DNA of 64,000 bases. Source: an uncultured Gemmatimonadota bacterium (GTDB taxonomy: Bacteria; Gemmatimonadota; Gemmatimonadetes; Gemmatimonadales; Gemmatimonadaceae). The DNA lies in contig CAIRYG010000010.1 in assembly GCA_903882745.1 (NCBI GenBank), forward strand, positions 248,001-312,000. Reading direction: 5' to 3'. Below are positions 8,621-17,976 of this stretch, piece by piece. The notes under the pieces are model-generated. The model was not told the origin of the DNA, ran no database searches, and was given only the letters and a program-made list of their open reading frames with translations. The position numbers and the translations under genes are program-made. The first letter of the stretch is position 1, and each line of letters begins with the position of its first letter.

Positions 8621-10120
8621 CTAGACCAGAAACTCGCCGCGCGCGACCGCGTCGGCGAGGGCAATAATATCGGGCGACAACACCCGATCGTCCGTGAGCG
8701 GCGCAACGTGCGCGCGAACGATCGCATACGCCTTTTCGACGCCCTGGCCAGCCGTGAGCGGTCGGCGGTAGTCGATTCCCTGTGCGGACACCATGAGTTC
8801 GATGCCAAGGATGTGCTGCACGTTGCGGATGATGCGGCGGAGCTTCCATGCGGCACCCATCGCCATGGGTACGACATCTTCCTTGCTCCCGTCAGTCGGA
8901 ATCGTGTCGACACTGGCAGGGTGCGAGAGCACTTTGCATTCACTGGCGAGTGATGCTGCCGTGACCTGCGCCATCATGAAGCCACTGTGCAGGCCGGCGT
9001 CGCGCGCGAGAAATGGCGGGAGCCCCTCATTCAGATCCGGGTGCACCACCCGATCGATGCGCCGCTCAGACATCGTGGCAAGATTCGTCATGGCGATAGC
9101 AAGGAAATCCAGCGCCATCGCGACGGCTTGTCCGTGGAAGTTGCCGCCGGAGAGCATGGTGCCGTCGTCGAAGACGAGCGGGTTGTCCGTCGCCGCATTG
9201 AGCTCGCGCCCAATCACCCCTTCGGCAAATCGAATGGCGTCGAGCACAGGACCATGCACCTGCGGCATGCAGCGCAGCGCATAGGCGTCCTGAACGCGTG
9301 AGTCGCCTTCGCGGTGCGACTCACGGATCTCGCTATCGGCTAGGAGTCTACGGAGGAGTGCGGCCGACTCCTTTTGCCCATCCTGCCCACGTGCGTCTTG
9401 GATGCGCGGATCGAATGCCGTTGGGGTTCCCAACAGGGCTTCAAGCGACGTCGCGCCAGCCACGTGCGCCGTGTGCCAGAGGGTGCGCGCGTCGCGCACC
9501 GCAAGCGCAGCGACGGCCGTGTGTGCCTGCGTACCGTTGATGAGGGTGATGCCCTCTTTGGGGCCGAGCGTGAGCGGCGTGAGGCCGGCCTCGGCGAGCA
9601 TGGCTGCGGCGGGCCCAACGCGGTCGCCCCGATGGAGCGTCCCTTCGCCGATAAGGGCGCACGCCAAGGTTGCGAGCGGCGCCAGGTCGCCACTGGCGCC
9701 CACGGAGCCTTGTTCCGCGACGGGAGGCCAGAGGTCGGCATTTAGCATCGCACAGAGCAACTCCGGGACCGCCGGACGGGCGCCAGAGAAGCCTTTGGAG
9801 ATCACATTCGCGCGCAGCAGCATCATGGCGCGAACCTCGTGCTTCGGCAGGAGCGGCCCAACGGCAGCGGCGTGGGAGCGGACGAGATTCACCTGCAATG
9901 CCGCCAATTTGTCGGGCGGAATTGCAATGTCAGACAGCTTCCCGAATCCGGTGGTGACCCCATAGACGACCGCGTTGCGCGCCACGATGTCGGTGACGAC
10001 CCGAAGCGATGCCAGCATGCGCGTCCGGGCAGCGTCGGACAGCGCGACGGTCGCCCCGCGTTCGGCTACGGCAGCGACAGCATCCAGCGTGAGCGACCGG
10101 CCGTCAATCTCGACATTCAT
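8621..10120 (-). CDS. hutH: Histidine ammonia-lyase
   Basis: HutH deaminates L-histidine to urocanate, the entry step of histidine utilisation. The 499-aa product carries the autocatalytic MIO-forming tripeptide Ala-Ser-Gly at residues 142-144 within GSVGASGDLAPLA. It also has the early YGVTTGFGKL motif holding the catalytic Tyr53, and the NFHGQ segment. Residue numbering matches characterised HutH enzymes, supporting the chosen start. It begins only 11 bp after lptD, so it is probably read through from the tatC-lptD transcript; I see no separate hut promoter or HutC operator here. Confidence 0.96.
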   Translation of the reverse strand: MNVEIDGRSLTLDAVAAVAERGATVALSDAARTRMLASLRVVTDIVARNAVVYGVTTGFGKLSDIAIPPDKLAALQVNLVRSHAAAVGPLLPKHEVRAMMLLRANVISKGFSGARPAVPELLCAMLNADLWPPVAEQGSVGASGDLAPLATLACALIGEGTLHRGDRVGPAAAMLAEAGLTPLTLGPKEGITLINGTQAHTAVAALAVRDARTLWHTAHVAGATSLEALLGTPTAFDPRIQDARGQDGQKESAALLRRLLADSEIRESHREGDSRVQDAYALRCMPQVHGPVLDAIRFAEGVIGRELNAATDNPLVFDDGTMLSGGNFHGQAVAMALDFLAIAMTNLATMSERRIDRVVHPDLNEGLPPFLARDAGLHSGFMMAQVTAASLASECKVLSHPASVDTIPTDGSKEDVVPMAMGAAWKLRRIIRNVQHILGIELMVSAQGIDYRRPLTAGQGVEKAYAIVRAHVAPLTDDRVLSPDIIALADAVARGEFLV

Positions 10121-10131
10121 GGCAGTCAGAG

Positions 10132-13100
10132 TCAGGGGATTGAGCCGGCCTGTTGACGATAACTGGCGCGGTCGTAGTTGAATTTGAGGTCCGGCTCAGC
10201 CTTTAGCGAGATGAAGAACGTAAAGGCAAAGTTCCCGTTCGGTGCTTGCGTGAAACCAAAAATCGCCCGCCAGTCGTGCATATCGCGCTGGAGCGAGACC
10301 GTTTGCGCACCGAACTCCGAGCGCTCGACGTCATAGTTGGTCGAGTACGAACTCGACCATTTTTCGGTCAAGTTGAAGTTGAGATGCGTTTGAATGTTGG
10401 TTTGCGGAGGAATCCGAACAAAGGTTCCGCCCGCAGTTGTCTGCGTGTTAGTAATATCCTGCGACGAGCTGTTGGAGAGCGCCGACTGCACGCACACTTG
10501 ATACTGGATCGGATTCAGGTCCTTGAGCGCCTGACACTGAATCGTGACGTCGAAGTCGCGGCTCCGATAGCTGCCCGTCGGCGCACGCTGTTGATTCTTG
10601 GTGAAGGTGAATGACGCGTCGAACCCCTTCGTCGCGCCCATCCCCTGCGGGCCTTCACGCATGGACTGGCCGGCCACGGACTGTGACCCTTGAAGCCGAG
10701 ATCCCGGCAGCGGGCGATCGGTCGCGGTGCCAGTCGTGGAGTCGACGGGAGCAGCCGCCGACGAACTCGCCCTCCCGCCGAACAGTCGGCCGATCAGCTT
10801 TACGATCGACGATTCCGCATTGAGGTTAAAGCTTGCGCGAATCGATTCGAGGTATGGGCTGAACTTCGCGGTGTCGCTCAGCACACTGCCCTGAAAGAGC
10901 GAATAATCAGAGCCGAAATCGAACCCGGGGAGCAGATCCGAACGAAGGCTATAGCCGAACCGATCGGTCGCGAACCCAGACTTCCCGGTCTTGGCCGCCC
11001 TCTCGAAATCATAGGTCACTGGCGTGAAGGTCAACGACACGACCTTGATCTTGCGCCCCCCTTCGGGGTTGTTGATCGCCGAGTCCCCGCCCTGCTTGAT
11101 CTTGGCCTCAATGCTCTGCGTCAGCGATACGGTGACGCGATTCTGCGCGAGATTGCCGAGGTAGCCGCTCGAGGTGCGTCCCGTGGCCAACATGTAGTCG
11201 TTGTTGACTGTGGCAGAGGGCGCATACGAATACTGCACCGACGGCGTCAGCGAATGCCGGAAGCGCGAGACCGACCCGAACCCCGGGAACAGCCCGAAGA
11301 AGGTGGGACTGATGCCCAGCGAAAAACTTGGGCGCTTGCTCTGCGATACCCACTTCGACCCGGAGAAGTGACTCCGTACGAAGAACGCCCCCGGGTCAAC
11401 GTTATTCAACGACACACTCGGCGCCAGATTCCACGTGCCCTGGAAGAACGACGGGAGCCCAAAGCTGAAATCCCAGTTGATCTGACTTAGGTAGGTCCGC
11501 GCAAATACCCGACTCACGCGGCGCGTGGTGTCGGTGGGATCCACAATGGTCTGGATTTCCGGGAAATCGTTGAGTCGATCCGACGCCGTGACGCCGGTGT
11601 TGATCTGGAGTTCAAAATCCTTGAATGGCGTCTGGAACTTGAAGGGGGAGTTGAACGACAGCTGCGTCGTCCTCGTGTTGCGATCCACCTTCGCGCTATC
11701 AAGCGAGCCATCTGACCGCGTGAGGTAGCGGCGAGTGAAGTCTCCCGACTGATCCAGGTGCAGGCTCGACGACGTGCTCGTCGAGAACGACGGGGTCCAG
11801 AGGGCCCAGCTCGTCACGTCAATCGGCTTGGACGTCAGATTGAGGCTTGGGAAGTCTTGATCAATCTGCGAGCGGCCAGGATACTGGCGTCGCGTGCCGC
11901 CGAGGCTCATCGAGACGAGCCCCATGTCGCGCTGATAGTTGATTTGCGAGGCGATCGTGCCGATGGCCTGCATCGCGTTGAGCGTGGTTTGGCGTTGCAC
12001 CGTTGTGCTCGTCACATAATTCGCATTCATCGTGAGACGCGAATGGATCGAGAAATCCTGCTGGTGCGCCCACGACAGCGAGGTATTGGACAGGCCCGTG
12101 CTCAGCGTCTGATTCGACAGCGCGAGCCGGCCGCTCACGAAGCGATTCAGCCACTTGTAGCGAATCTCGCCGTTGAGGCGTGTCCATCCCGGATCGTAGT
12201 CCGTGGCGTTCGCCGAGCTTCTCCAATCCATGGAAAATGCGGCGTCGTAGTATTCGCTAAGATTAAAGTAGTAGCCGATATTCTCGACGTTTCGGCGATA
12301 CGTCGGGCTATTACGGACGAGCTCCGCCAGCCCGAATCGCGGCGTGAGAATTCCGCTGCGGCGCCCTGAACGTGCGTCCTGAAAAATGAAGGGCAACCAC
12401 GCAACCGGGACGCCCTCGATATAGAGAACCGCGGGTCGAGCAACGACCCAGTTCCCGGAGATTCGTTTGAGTTCCTTGGCGACGAAATCGTAGTGCGGGA
12501 TCGAGTCCTCGCAGCTCGTGATGACGCCGTCGCGTCCGTAAAAGACGCTCCCTTCCTGCGCGGTGGAATCGTTGGCGAATGCCGCGCGGTGCGCCTTCAC
12601 GATCCACCGCTGCCCACTGGTGGCCGCTGTTTCGACGTCACGCATCGTCCCCTGCCGGAGCTCGACGTCGTAGTTCATCCAGTCGTGAGCCACGACATCC
12701 TCGCCGCGCGAGGGGTCGTGCATCGTGATCTTCGGTCCTTGGGCCCGCAGTGTGGTGCTGGTGTCCGTGTAGGCAATCGTATCGGCCACGATCTGCGTTG
12801 GGTCGCGCTCGACGGCTGCCAGTTCCTTCTTGTCGCCCACCAGCGTGATGGTGCGCGATTCGGACGTGAAGTCCACGACGGCGGCCTTATACCGGACAAC
12901 GTTATAGCCTTTGCGCTTGAGCAAATCGAGAGTGACCGAATCGGCGACACCCCAGTCAACGAGCGGCCCCTTATTGTCGGCCTTGCCGCCCTTGCCCGCG
13001 CTGTCCTTCGGGTTTTTCGCGGCGCGAGGGTCCGACGATCGAGCAGCACCAATCGCCGGCGACTGGCTCTGCGGCGGAAGGGGCGCACCACCCGCACCCT

Positions 13101-13209
13101 GAGCCGACACGACCGCTGGCAGCAGCGTCAACCCTGCGGCGGCGAGCCATGCGCCGACGCCGCATCGGACCCACGACAGCCGGGGCAGCGGAAGCTGCCG
13201 ATGGATCAC
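10132..13209 (-). CDS. lptD: LPS-assembly protein LptD-like outer-membrane protein
   Basis: LptD is the outer-membrane beta-barrel that inserts lipopolysaccharide into the outer leaflet. The 1025-aa product starts with a long signal peptide ending near AVVSAQG, followed by an OstA/LptA-like N-terminal region (repeated short strands around residues 90-250, including the GVPVAWLPFIF segment typical of the domain boundary). The remainder is rich in alternating, aromatic-ended strands fitting a large C-terminal barrel. Divergence from the proteobacterial protein is high, so the assignment rests on layout and a few motifs. Its ATG overlaps the tatC stop by four bases, and hutH follows 11 bp later. 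Confidence 0.8.
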   Translation of the reverse strand: MIHRQLPLPRLSWVRCGVGAWLAAAGLTLLPAVVSAQGAGGAPLPPQSQSPAIGAARSSDPRAAKNPKDSAGKGGKADNKGPLVDWGVADSVTLDLLKRKGYNVVRYKAAVVDFTSESRTITLVGDKKELAAVERDPTQIVADTIAYTDTSTTLRAQGPKITMHDPSRGEDVVAHDWMNYDVELRQGTMRDVETAATSGQRWIVKAHRAAFANDSTAQEGSVFYGRDGVITSCEDSIPHYDFVAKELKRISGNWVVARPAVLYIEGVPVAWLPFIFQDARSGRRSGILTPRFGLAELVRNSPTYRRNVENIGYYFNLSEYYDAAFSMDWRSSANATDYDPGWTRLNGEIRYKWLNRFVSGRLALSNQTLSTGLSNTSLSWAHQQDFSIHSRLTMNANYVTSTTVQRQTTLNAMQAIGTIASQINYQRDMGLVSMSLGGTRRQYPGRSQIDQDFPSLNLTSKPIDVTSWALWTPSFSTSTSSSLHLDQSGDFTRRYLTRSDGSLDSAKVDRNTRTTQLSFNSPFKFQTPFKDFELQINTGVTASDRLNDFPEIQTIVDPTDTTRRVSRVFARTYLSQINWDFSFGLPSFFQGTWNLAPSVSLNNVDPGAFFVRSHFSGSKWVSQSKRPSFSLGISPTFFGLFPGFGSVSRFRHSLTPSVQYSYAPSATVNNDYMLATGRTSSGYLGNLAQNRVTVSLTQSIEAKIKQGGDSAINNPEGGRKIKVVSLTFTPVTYDFERAAKTGKSGFATDRFGYSLRSDLLPGFDFGSDYSLFQGSVLSDTAKFSPYLESIRASFNLNAESSIVKLIGRLFGGRASSSAAAPVDSTTGTATDRPLPGSRLQGSQSVAGQSMREGPQGMGATKGFDASFTFTKNQQRAPTGSYRSRDFDVTIQCQALKDLNPIQYQVCVQSALSNSSSQDITNTQTTAGGTFVRIPPQTNIQTHLNFNLTEKWSSSYSTNYDVERSEFGAQTVSLQRDMHDWRAIFGFTQAPNGNFAFTFFISLKAEPDLKFNYDRASYRQQAGSIP

Positions 13210-13997
13210 GCGCTGGCCCCAGCCGCATTCTCTTCGGCGGCCCGTTCATTCTTCAACCGGCGGCGGAAGATCATCCACGACAGCAGGATACTGAGTTCAT
13301 ACAGGCCATACACCGGCACAAACAAAATCAGCGTAGAGATGATCAAGTCACCCGGCGTAATAATCTCGCAGGCAATCAACCCAATCACGAACGCATGACG
13401 GCGATACTTCGCGAGCAGCTTCGGCGTGACCAATCCGAGTGCCGTCAGGAGCAGGATCAGAATCGGCACTTCGAACATCACACCGAACGCCAGCGAGATG
13501 GAGAAGAGGAAGCTGACATATTCCGAGAGTGAGATCAGGCTTTGCACCGCTTCGGTCTGAATCCCCTCGACCAGCCCCATCGTAATGGGGACGAATACGA
13601 ACACCGAGGTGGCGACGCCAACCAAGAACAGGAAGGCAGCGCCCACCAACACGGGGATAATCACTCGGCGCTCTTTCGGCATAAGCGCGGGCGCGAGGAA
13701 CGCCCAGATCTGGTAGGCAATCACGGGGCTTGCCATCACCACCCCGAGTCCGCCCGCGATCTGCAACAGGATCGTGAACTTCTCCATGGGGTGCGTCACG
13801 ATCAGTTTCTGGCCGTGCAAGTACGGGAGGATGGGGTGCACGATCCACCAAATCACGTCCACGTTCATGCTCACCGTCATCGACACCATGAAGGCGACGA
13901 TCAGCGCCAGCAGCATCTTGACGATACGCCAGCGCAGCTCCTCGAGATGGTCGAGGAACGGCATCTCTGTACCTTCGGACTCCTGCTCCGTACTCAC
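13206..13997 (-). CDS. tatC: Sec-independent protein translocase protein TatC
   Basis: TatC is the multi-spanning receptor for twin-arginine signal peptides. The 263-aa protein opens with the diagnostic MPFLDHLEELRWRI, whose Glu residues contact the signal peptide, and has six hydrophobic segments. It continues with SPVIAYQIWAFLAPAL and FEVPILILLLTALG, both strong TatC signatures. The start is a GTG preceded by CAGGAGTC about ten bases upstream. It heads a co-directional string ending in tatA; no tatB is visible. Confidence 0.95.
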   Translation of the reverse strand: MSTEQESEGTEMPFLDHLEELRWRIVKMLLALIVAFMVSMTVSMNVDVIWWIVHPILPYLHGQKLIVTHPMEKFTILLQIAGGLGVVMASPVIAYQIWAFLAPALMPKERRVIIPVLVGAAFLFLVGVATSVFVFVPITMGLVEGIQTEAVQSLISLSEYVSFLFSISLAFGVMFEVPILILLLTALGLVTPKLLAKYRRHAFVIGLIACEIITPGDLIISTLILFVPVYGLYELSILLSWMIFRRRLKNERAAEENAAGASA

Positions 13998-14027
13998 TTC
14001 GTCTGACTCCTGGGCGCGCGAGCGGCC

Positions 14028-14825
14028 TTACTTCAGGGTCTTGAGATTGTCGGCCGCGAGCTGCATCTCATCCGAACGCGGATACTTGTCAATAATTTGC
14101 TGGAACAGCGTCCGAGCACGCTTTACATTCCCTGCGGAACGAGCGGCCATCGCCTGCTTGTACAGCGCCGTCGGGGCGCGATCGCTCTTGGGAAACTTGC
14201 TCACGACTTGCGCGTAGGCCGTGTCAGCTGAGGCCACGTTCGCCTCGGCCGCATACGTCTCGGCAACCCCGAACTGCGCATCCGCAGCCAGCGCGTCGTT
14301 CGGGTACTGTGCAAGCAGTTCTACAAAACCCGCGCGCGCGGATGCTGAGCTGCCGCGACGCAACTGCGCCGTCGCGAGCTGATACAGCTGGGCCGGCCCA
14401 GCGGCCTGACCCGCCCCCTGCGAAGCGCCAGACGTACTCGCCGCCGCGGCTGCCTGCGCCGAAGCCTCCTGGGCCTTGGCTTCCAAATCCGCCCGGAGAT
14501 CTTGCAGGCGCTTCTGGCTCTGCCCCGTCAACTCCTGCACGGTGATCAACTGACGGTTGATGGAATGCAACTGCGCGTCAAAATCCGCTTGCATGCGCGA
14601 CAGAAAGACATTCACTGCCTTGAGCGTGTCGGCCACGCCGGCCACAGCCCGCTGCGTCTGGCGGAGCTGCTCCCGGTGCGCCGAGTCCGCACGGGTGGCC
14701 TCCGCACGCATTGTGGCCAGGTCGTTCTGCAGCACACGCAGGTCCTCGCGGGTGGCGAAACAAGCCGAGGAGGCGAGTGCCAGCGTCAGGACAGCGAGAC
14801 GGCGCAGCGATCGAGAAGTGTGCAT
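14028..14825 (-). CDS. cpoB: Tol-Pal system periplasmic protein (YbgF/CpoB family), putative lipoprotein
   Basis: CpoB coordinates Tol-Pal energy state with peptidoglycan synthesis during envelope constriction. The 265-aa product has a hydrophobic signal ending in LASSAC, a probable lipobox, unlike the non-lipidated E. coli protein. A coiled-coil region (about residues 25-120) and an Ala/Gln-rich linker follow, then three C-terminal TPRs (YQLATAQLRRG; FGVAETYAAE; YKQAMAARSAGN). This order of coiled coil then TPR is the YbgF architecture. It is the last of six tol-pal genes, starting four bases after pal. Confidence 0.9.
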   Translation of the reverse strand: MHTSRSLRRLAVLTLALASSACFATREDLRVLQNDLATMRAEATRADSAHREQLRQTQRAVAGVADTLKAVNVFLSRMQADFDAQLHSINRQLITVQELTGQSQKRLQDLRADLEAKAQEASAQAAAAASTSGASQGAGQAAGPAQLYQLATAQLRRGSSASARAGFVELLAQYPNDALAADAQFGVAETYAAEANVASADTAYAQVVSKFPKSDRAPTALYKQAMAARSAGNVKRARTLFQQIIDKYPRSDEMQLAADNLKTLK

Positions 14826-14829
14826 CGGT

Positions 14830-15519
14830 TTATCGGGGAGCTCTCAGGGTTTCGCTGCCAGCGACAATCTCAAACTCGCCGCGGCGGTTCTTGGCCCAGC
14901 TGTCCTCGTCATGCCCAGCCGTCAGCGGACGTTCGCGACCGAAGCTGACGGTCTCGATCCGATCCTCGCCGACACCGCGCGCAGTGAAATAGCGCTTCAC
15001 GCCCGCGGCACGGCGTTGGCCGAGTGCGAGGTTGTATTCATCGGCACCACGCTCGTCGGTATGCCCGGTGATGCGGATGCGCACCCGGGGATTCGCCAGC
15101 AGAATGGGGAGCTTGGCATCGAGGACGGCGCGCTGATCGGCGCTGATCTCGTCGGCATCGTACGCGAAGTAGATCCGCTCGAGGAGCGCAGTGCGCGCGG
15201 CCTCGGCGGCGCGGCGCTCGTCCGCGGTCACGGGTCCCGTGCCAGCTACGGCAGACGTGGCGGTGGCGCGCGTTGCGGGTGCTGGGGCCGGTGCAGCCGG
15301 CGCCGACGTCGGCTGCGGCGCAGGTGCCGGCGTTTCAACCGCCCGCTTCGCCGAGGCGGCCGCAGCGGCCGCCGAATCCTGAGCCGCACGAGCTGCGGCC
15401 TGCTGCTGTGGCGTAGGGCCTGGGGTCGGCTTCGCACGGCATGCGCCAAGCGCGAGGCTGGCCACGAGGATGGCGCGGGTGCTGACGGTCCGGTAGGTCT
15501 GTGTCATCGAAGCACTCAT
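14830..15519 (-). CDS. pal: Peptidoglycan-associated lipoprotein Pal (OmpA-like)
   Basis: Pal anchors the outer membrane to peptidoglycan and binds TolB. The 229-aa product has a signal with lipobox LALGAC, a long Ala/Pro linker (about residues 30-95), and a C-terminal OmpA-like domain. The signature ITGHTDERGADEYNLALGQR contains the peptidoglycan-binding residues, and IYFAYDADEI is the usual domain start. The linker is longer than in E. coli. Its ATG overlaps the tolB stop (ATGA); a second ATG four codons later is an alternative start. Confidence 0.93.
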   Translation of the reverse strand: MSASMTQTYRTVSTRAILVASLALGACRAKPTPGPTPQQQAAARAAQDSAAAAAASAKRAVETPAPAPQPTSAPAAPAPAPATRATATSAVAGTGPVTADERRAAEAARTALLERIYFAYDADEISADQRAVLDAKLPILLANPRVRIRITGHTDERGADEYNLALGQRRAAGVKRYFTARGVGEDRIETVSFGRERPLTAGHDEDSWAKNRRGEFEIVAGSETLRAPR

Positions 15520-16805
15520 TGCTTAGGGCTCACGAGCCGAGGTGACCACGAGGACATCCGCGCTGATCCCACACGCGTCAGTTGCCGCGATCGGAAAGTC
15601 TCTGTGTCTAGGACCCAAATCTGATTCTCTCCCGACCGATTCGACGTGAAGACCATATGCCGATCATCCGGGCCCCACGAGGGGTCCTCATTGCTCCCGT
15701 CGCTGGTCAGCTGACTGGTCAGCCGATCACGCAGGGAAATCGTCATTACCTGAAACCCACCGTCAGCTTGCGCCTGGTAGGCAATACGTCGACCATCGTG
15801 CGACCAATCTGGGTTCGACCGGTACGGATTCCGCTCCGTGACGGTCGTTGTCAGCAGGTCCACGTTCGTGCCGTCGACGTCCGTAATATATACCTCAGCA
15901 TGCCCTAATCGGTTCGACGTAAAGGCCACCCGTCGGCTGTCAGGGCTGAAGGTTGGACTCATGTTCTGGCTCCCTCGGCCAACAGTGACACGAATCGGGG
16001 GGTCGTTCCCGACGACAGGGGCGCTGAACAGGTCGATTCCGTCCTCGCCGCCGGCGAACACCAGGGTCTTTCCATCGGGCGAGAAGACCGGGGAGATATT
16101 GGTCCCACCCACACGCGCGACCTGGCGCGAGGTGCCCGCCACGAGGTCGCGGATGACGATGTGCGTCCCGTCAGCGGCCATCTCACAATAGGCGACATAC
16201 CGGCCCGAGGGATGCCACGCTGGGGAGAGCGCCGCTCCTAGGCCGGGGACCACCGCGGCGTTCGCCCCGTCGTAGTCCACGCTCCACATTTTTTGATTGC
16301 GAACGAAGAGGATGCGTGTCGCCGACAGCCCCCGCTGTCCGGTGATCCAGTACTCGACTTCGTCGGAGGCCGCGTGCACGGCCATTCTCCACTCGGGACC
16401 GAGCGCGGGTCCTGGCATCGGGAAGTCCGCGACGTTGATCACGCGCGCTGCGCTCACATCGTGCAGCACCACATGGAGCAGCCCCGCGGGGGTCATCGAC
16501 GCTTGCACAAGCGCCGCGGCCCCAATCTGCCCGAACAATCCGTAGTTGATCACTCCAGCTGGCGGATCACCGCCGTCCGGGGCGATGACGCTCACCCGGT
16601 CACCGTAGTCGAGGTCGCGCGAGAGGATTGCCCGAATCGTGTCGGCGTGCGTTCCGCTGACGGGCGACACAAACACTCCGGGGCGTGTCCCCGACGCATA
16701 CGTCAGGCCGATCCGCACAGAGCGCGTGGTGTCCTGCGCTCGGACGGTGGCGGGCAGTACGATGGCCGCAGCCAACACAACGGGGAGCAGACGGCGAAGG
16801 GTCAT
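15516..16805 (-). CDS. tolB: Tol-Pal system beta-propeller protein TolB
   Basis: TolB is the periplasmic partner of Pal. The 429-aa product has a signal peptide (about residues 1-23, ending VRAQD), an N-terminal TolB alpha/beta domain, and WD40-like PD40 repeats. The repeats include SPAWHPSGRYVAY, SPVFSPDGKTLVF, SPTFSPDSRRVAF, NPDWSHDGRRIAY and DPSWGPDDRHMVF. These five repeat boxes and the length of about 430 are standard. It overlaps both neighbours by four bases, so the tolA-tolB-pal part is tightly coupled. Confidence 0.95.
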   Translation of the reverse strand: MTLRRLLPVVLAAAIVLPATVRAQDTTRSVRIGLTYASGTRPGVFVSPVSGTHADTIRAILSRDLDYGDRVSVIAPDGGDPPAGVINYGLFGQIGAAALVQASMTPAGLLHVVLHDVSAARVINVADFPMPGPALGPEWRMAVHAASDEVEYWITGQRGLSATRILFVRNQKMWSVDYDGANAAVVPGLGAALSPAWHPSGRYVAYCEMAADGTHIVIRDLVAGTSRQVARVGGTNISPVFSPDGKTLVFAGGEDGIDLFSAPVVGNDPPIRVTVGRGSQNMSPTFSPDSRRVAFTSNRLGHAEVYITDVDGTNVDLLTTTVTERNPYRSNPDWSHDGRRIAYQAQADGGFQVMTISLRDRLTSQLTSDGSNEDPSWGPDDRHMVFTSNRSGENQIWVLDTETFRSRQLTRVGSARMSSWSPRLVSPKQ

Positions 16806-17563
16806 CGAATTTTGCTCGGGTCGAAACTGAATCGCACGGGAAGCACGTCATCGGTGAAGCCCGCAGGAAGCGGCCCAAAAGCCTTCCCTGCCGCCTCGAT
16901 CGCCCCTTGGCACTCGAGGTCAAACACTTGGCTTCCGCTGCGCTTGAGCCAGCGAAAGTTTGCGACGCTGCCGTCACGCCGGATCATGAAAAACACCTCG
17001 GACGTCAGGTTCGCGGCACCTCGCGCACTGAAATTGAGGTAAATCTGACGCACGATATTGTTCAGATACCCCGGGAACGGAAAGACTATACCGTCCGTCT
17101 TGATCCCGACGACGTCAGCCCCCGCTCCCCCAGCAGCGCTCCCGGCTTTTCCTGGCGCGCCCGTCCCCTGCGACGGAACAACAGTGGGCGTGGCCTCTAC
17201 CGTGGCGGCTTTCGTTGCTTTCGCGGCTTTCGCCGCCTCGGGCTTCGCAGCCTTCGCAGCCGCCGCAGCCTTCTCAGCCTTCGCAGCCTTGGGCGTCGGG
17301 ACGGGCAACTTCGACTTCGGGACCGCCTTGCTCTTCACCGGGGCTGGCGGCTCGGGGGTCGGGGCCTTTTCCGCCTCGCCAACGGTTCCCACCGCCACGG
17401 GTCCCTGGGGGGCCGCCACGAGTTCGACCTTGTACATCGTCGGCGGCACCGGCCTCGGCGCGGGACGCAGCGCCAGCGCCGTTGCGATCATTCCAACGTG
17501 CAGCAACGCCGAGACGCCGATCGGCGTCACCAACGACCGCGGCGCCGGACGAACGCCTGTCAC
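16802..17563 (-). CDS. TonB/TolA-like energy-transducing protein
   Basis: By position this is TolA, which links the TolQR motor to the outer membrane. The 253-aa product has one N-terminal membrane helix (about residues 15-33), a Pro/Ala/Lys-rich stretch (about 65-125) instead of a long TolA coiled coil, and a C-terminal TonB-fold domain with YLNNIVRQIYLNF and SEVFFMIRRDGSV. The short linker and the TonB_C-like end make it look closer to TonB than to enterobacterial TolA. The GTG start overlaps the tolR stop by four bases and the gene lies between tolR and tolB. Confidence 0.85.
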   Translation of the reverse strand: MTGVRPAPRSLVTPIGVSALLHVGMIATALALRPAPRPVPPTMYKVELVAAPQGPVAVGTVGEAEKAPTPEPPAPVKSKAVPKSKLPVPTPKAAKAEKAAAAAKAAKPEAAKAAKATKAATVEATPTVVPSQGTGAPGKAGSAAGGAGADVVGIKTDGIVFPFPGYLNNIVRQIYLNFSARGAANLTSEVFFMIRRDGSVANFRWLKRSGSQVFDLECQGAIEAAGKAFGPLPAGFTDDVLPVRFSFDPSKIR

Positions 17564-17976
17564 CGCGAGACGTTCTCCGGCTCGGCGACCAGTCCCGTGT
17601 TCGTCACGCCAGCGGCGCGGATTATCCCGAGCACAACAACCACCTTCCCGTACGGCACGTTCTGATCGGCACGCACATACACACCTTTCTTGGCTTGCCG
17701 CGAGGCAATCGACCGAAACGTGGAGCGAAACTCGCTGAGGGAATACTTGGCGTCATCGACGAAAATCGTGCCGTCACGGGTAATCGTGACGGCCATCCCA
17801 CTGTTCGCCTCGAGCGGCTTGGCCTCCGCCTTGGGAAGCGAAATGTCGACGCCTCCCTGCATCATCGGCGCGGTGATCATGAAGATGATCATGAGCAGCA
17901 TCATCACGTCGATCAGCGACACAACGTTGATCTCCGCGTTCAGCGGTGTCCGCTCACCCCTGCTCCGGCGCCGCAT
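17560..17976 (-). CDS. tolR: Biopolymer transport protein TolR/ExbD
   Basis: TolR is the plug and peptidoglycan-binding subunit of the proton-driven TolQR motor. The 138-aa product has the classic N-terminus with INVVSLIDVMMLLMIIFM, where the membrane Asp is the proton-carrying residue, and a C-terminal periplasmic ExbD domain with VYVRADQNVPYG. Length is normal. It abuts tolQ with no spacer and overlaps the TolA/TonB-like gene. ExbD and TolR cannot be told apart by sequence; the neighbourhood decides. Confidence 0.93.
   Translation of the reverse strand: MRRRSRGERTPLNAEINVVSLIDVMMLLMIIFMITAPMMQGGVDISLPKAEAKPLEANSGMAVTITRDGTIFVDDAKYSLSEFRSTFRSIASRQAKKGVYVRADQNVPYGKVVVVLGIIRAAGVTNTGLVAEPENVSR

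Noticed and set aside
17215-17330. Direct repeats in the TolA/TonB-like gene
   Set aside because: Irregular Ala/Lys-rich codon repetition expected of the linker; no fixed unit length.
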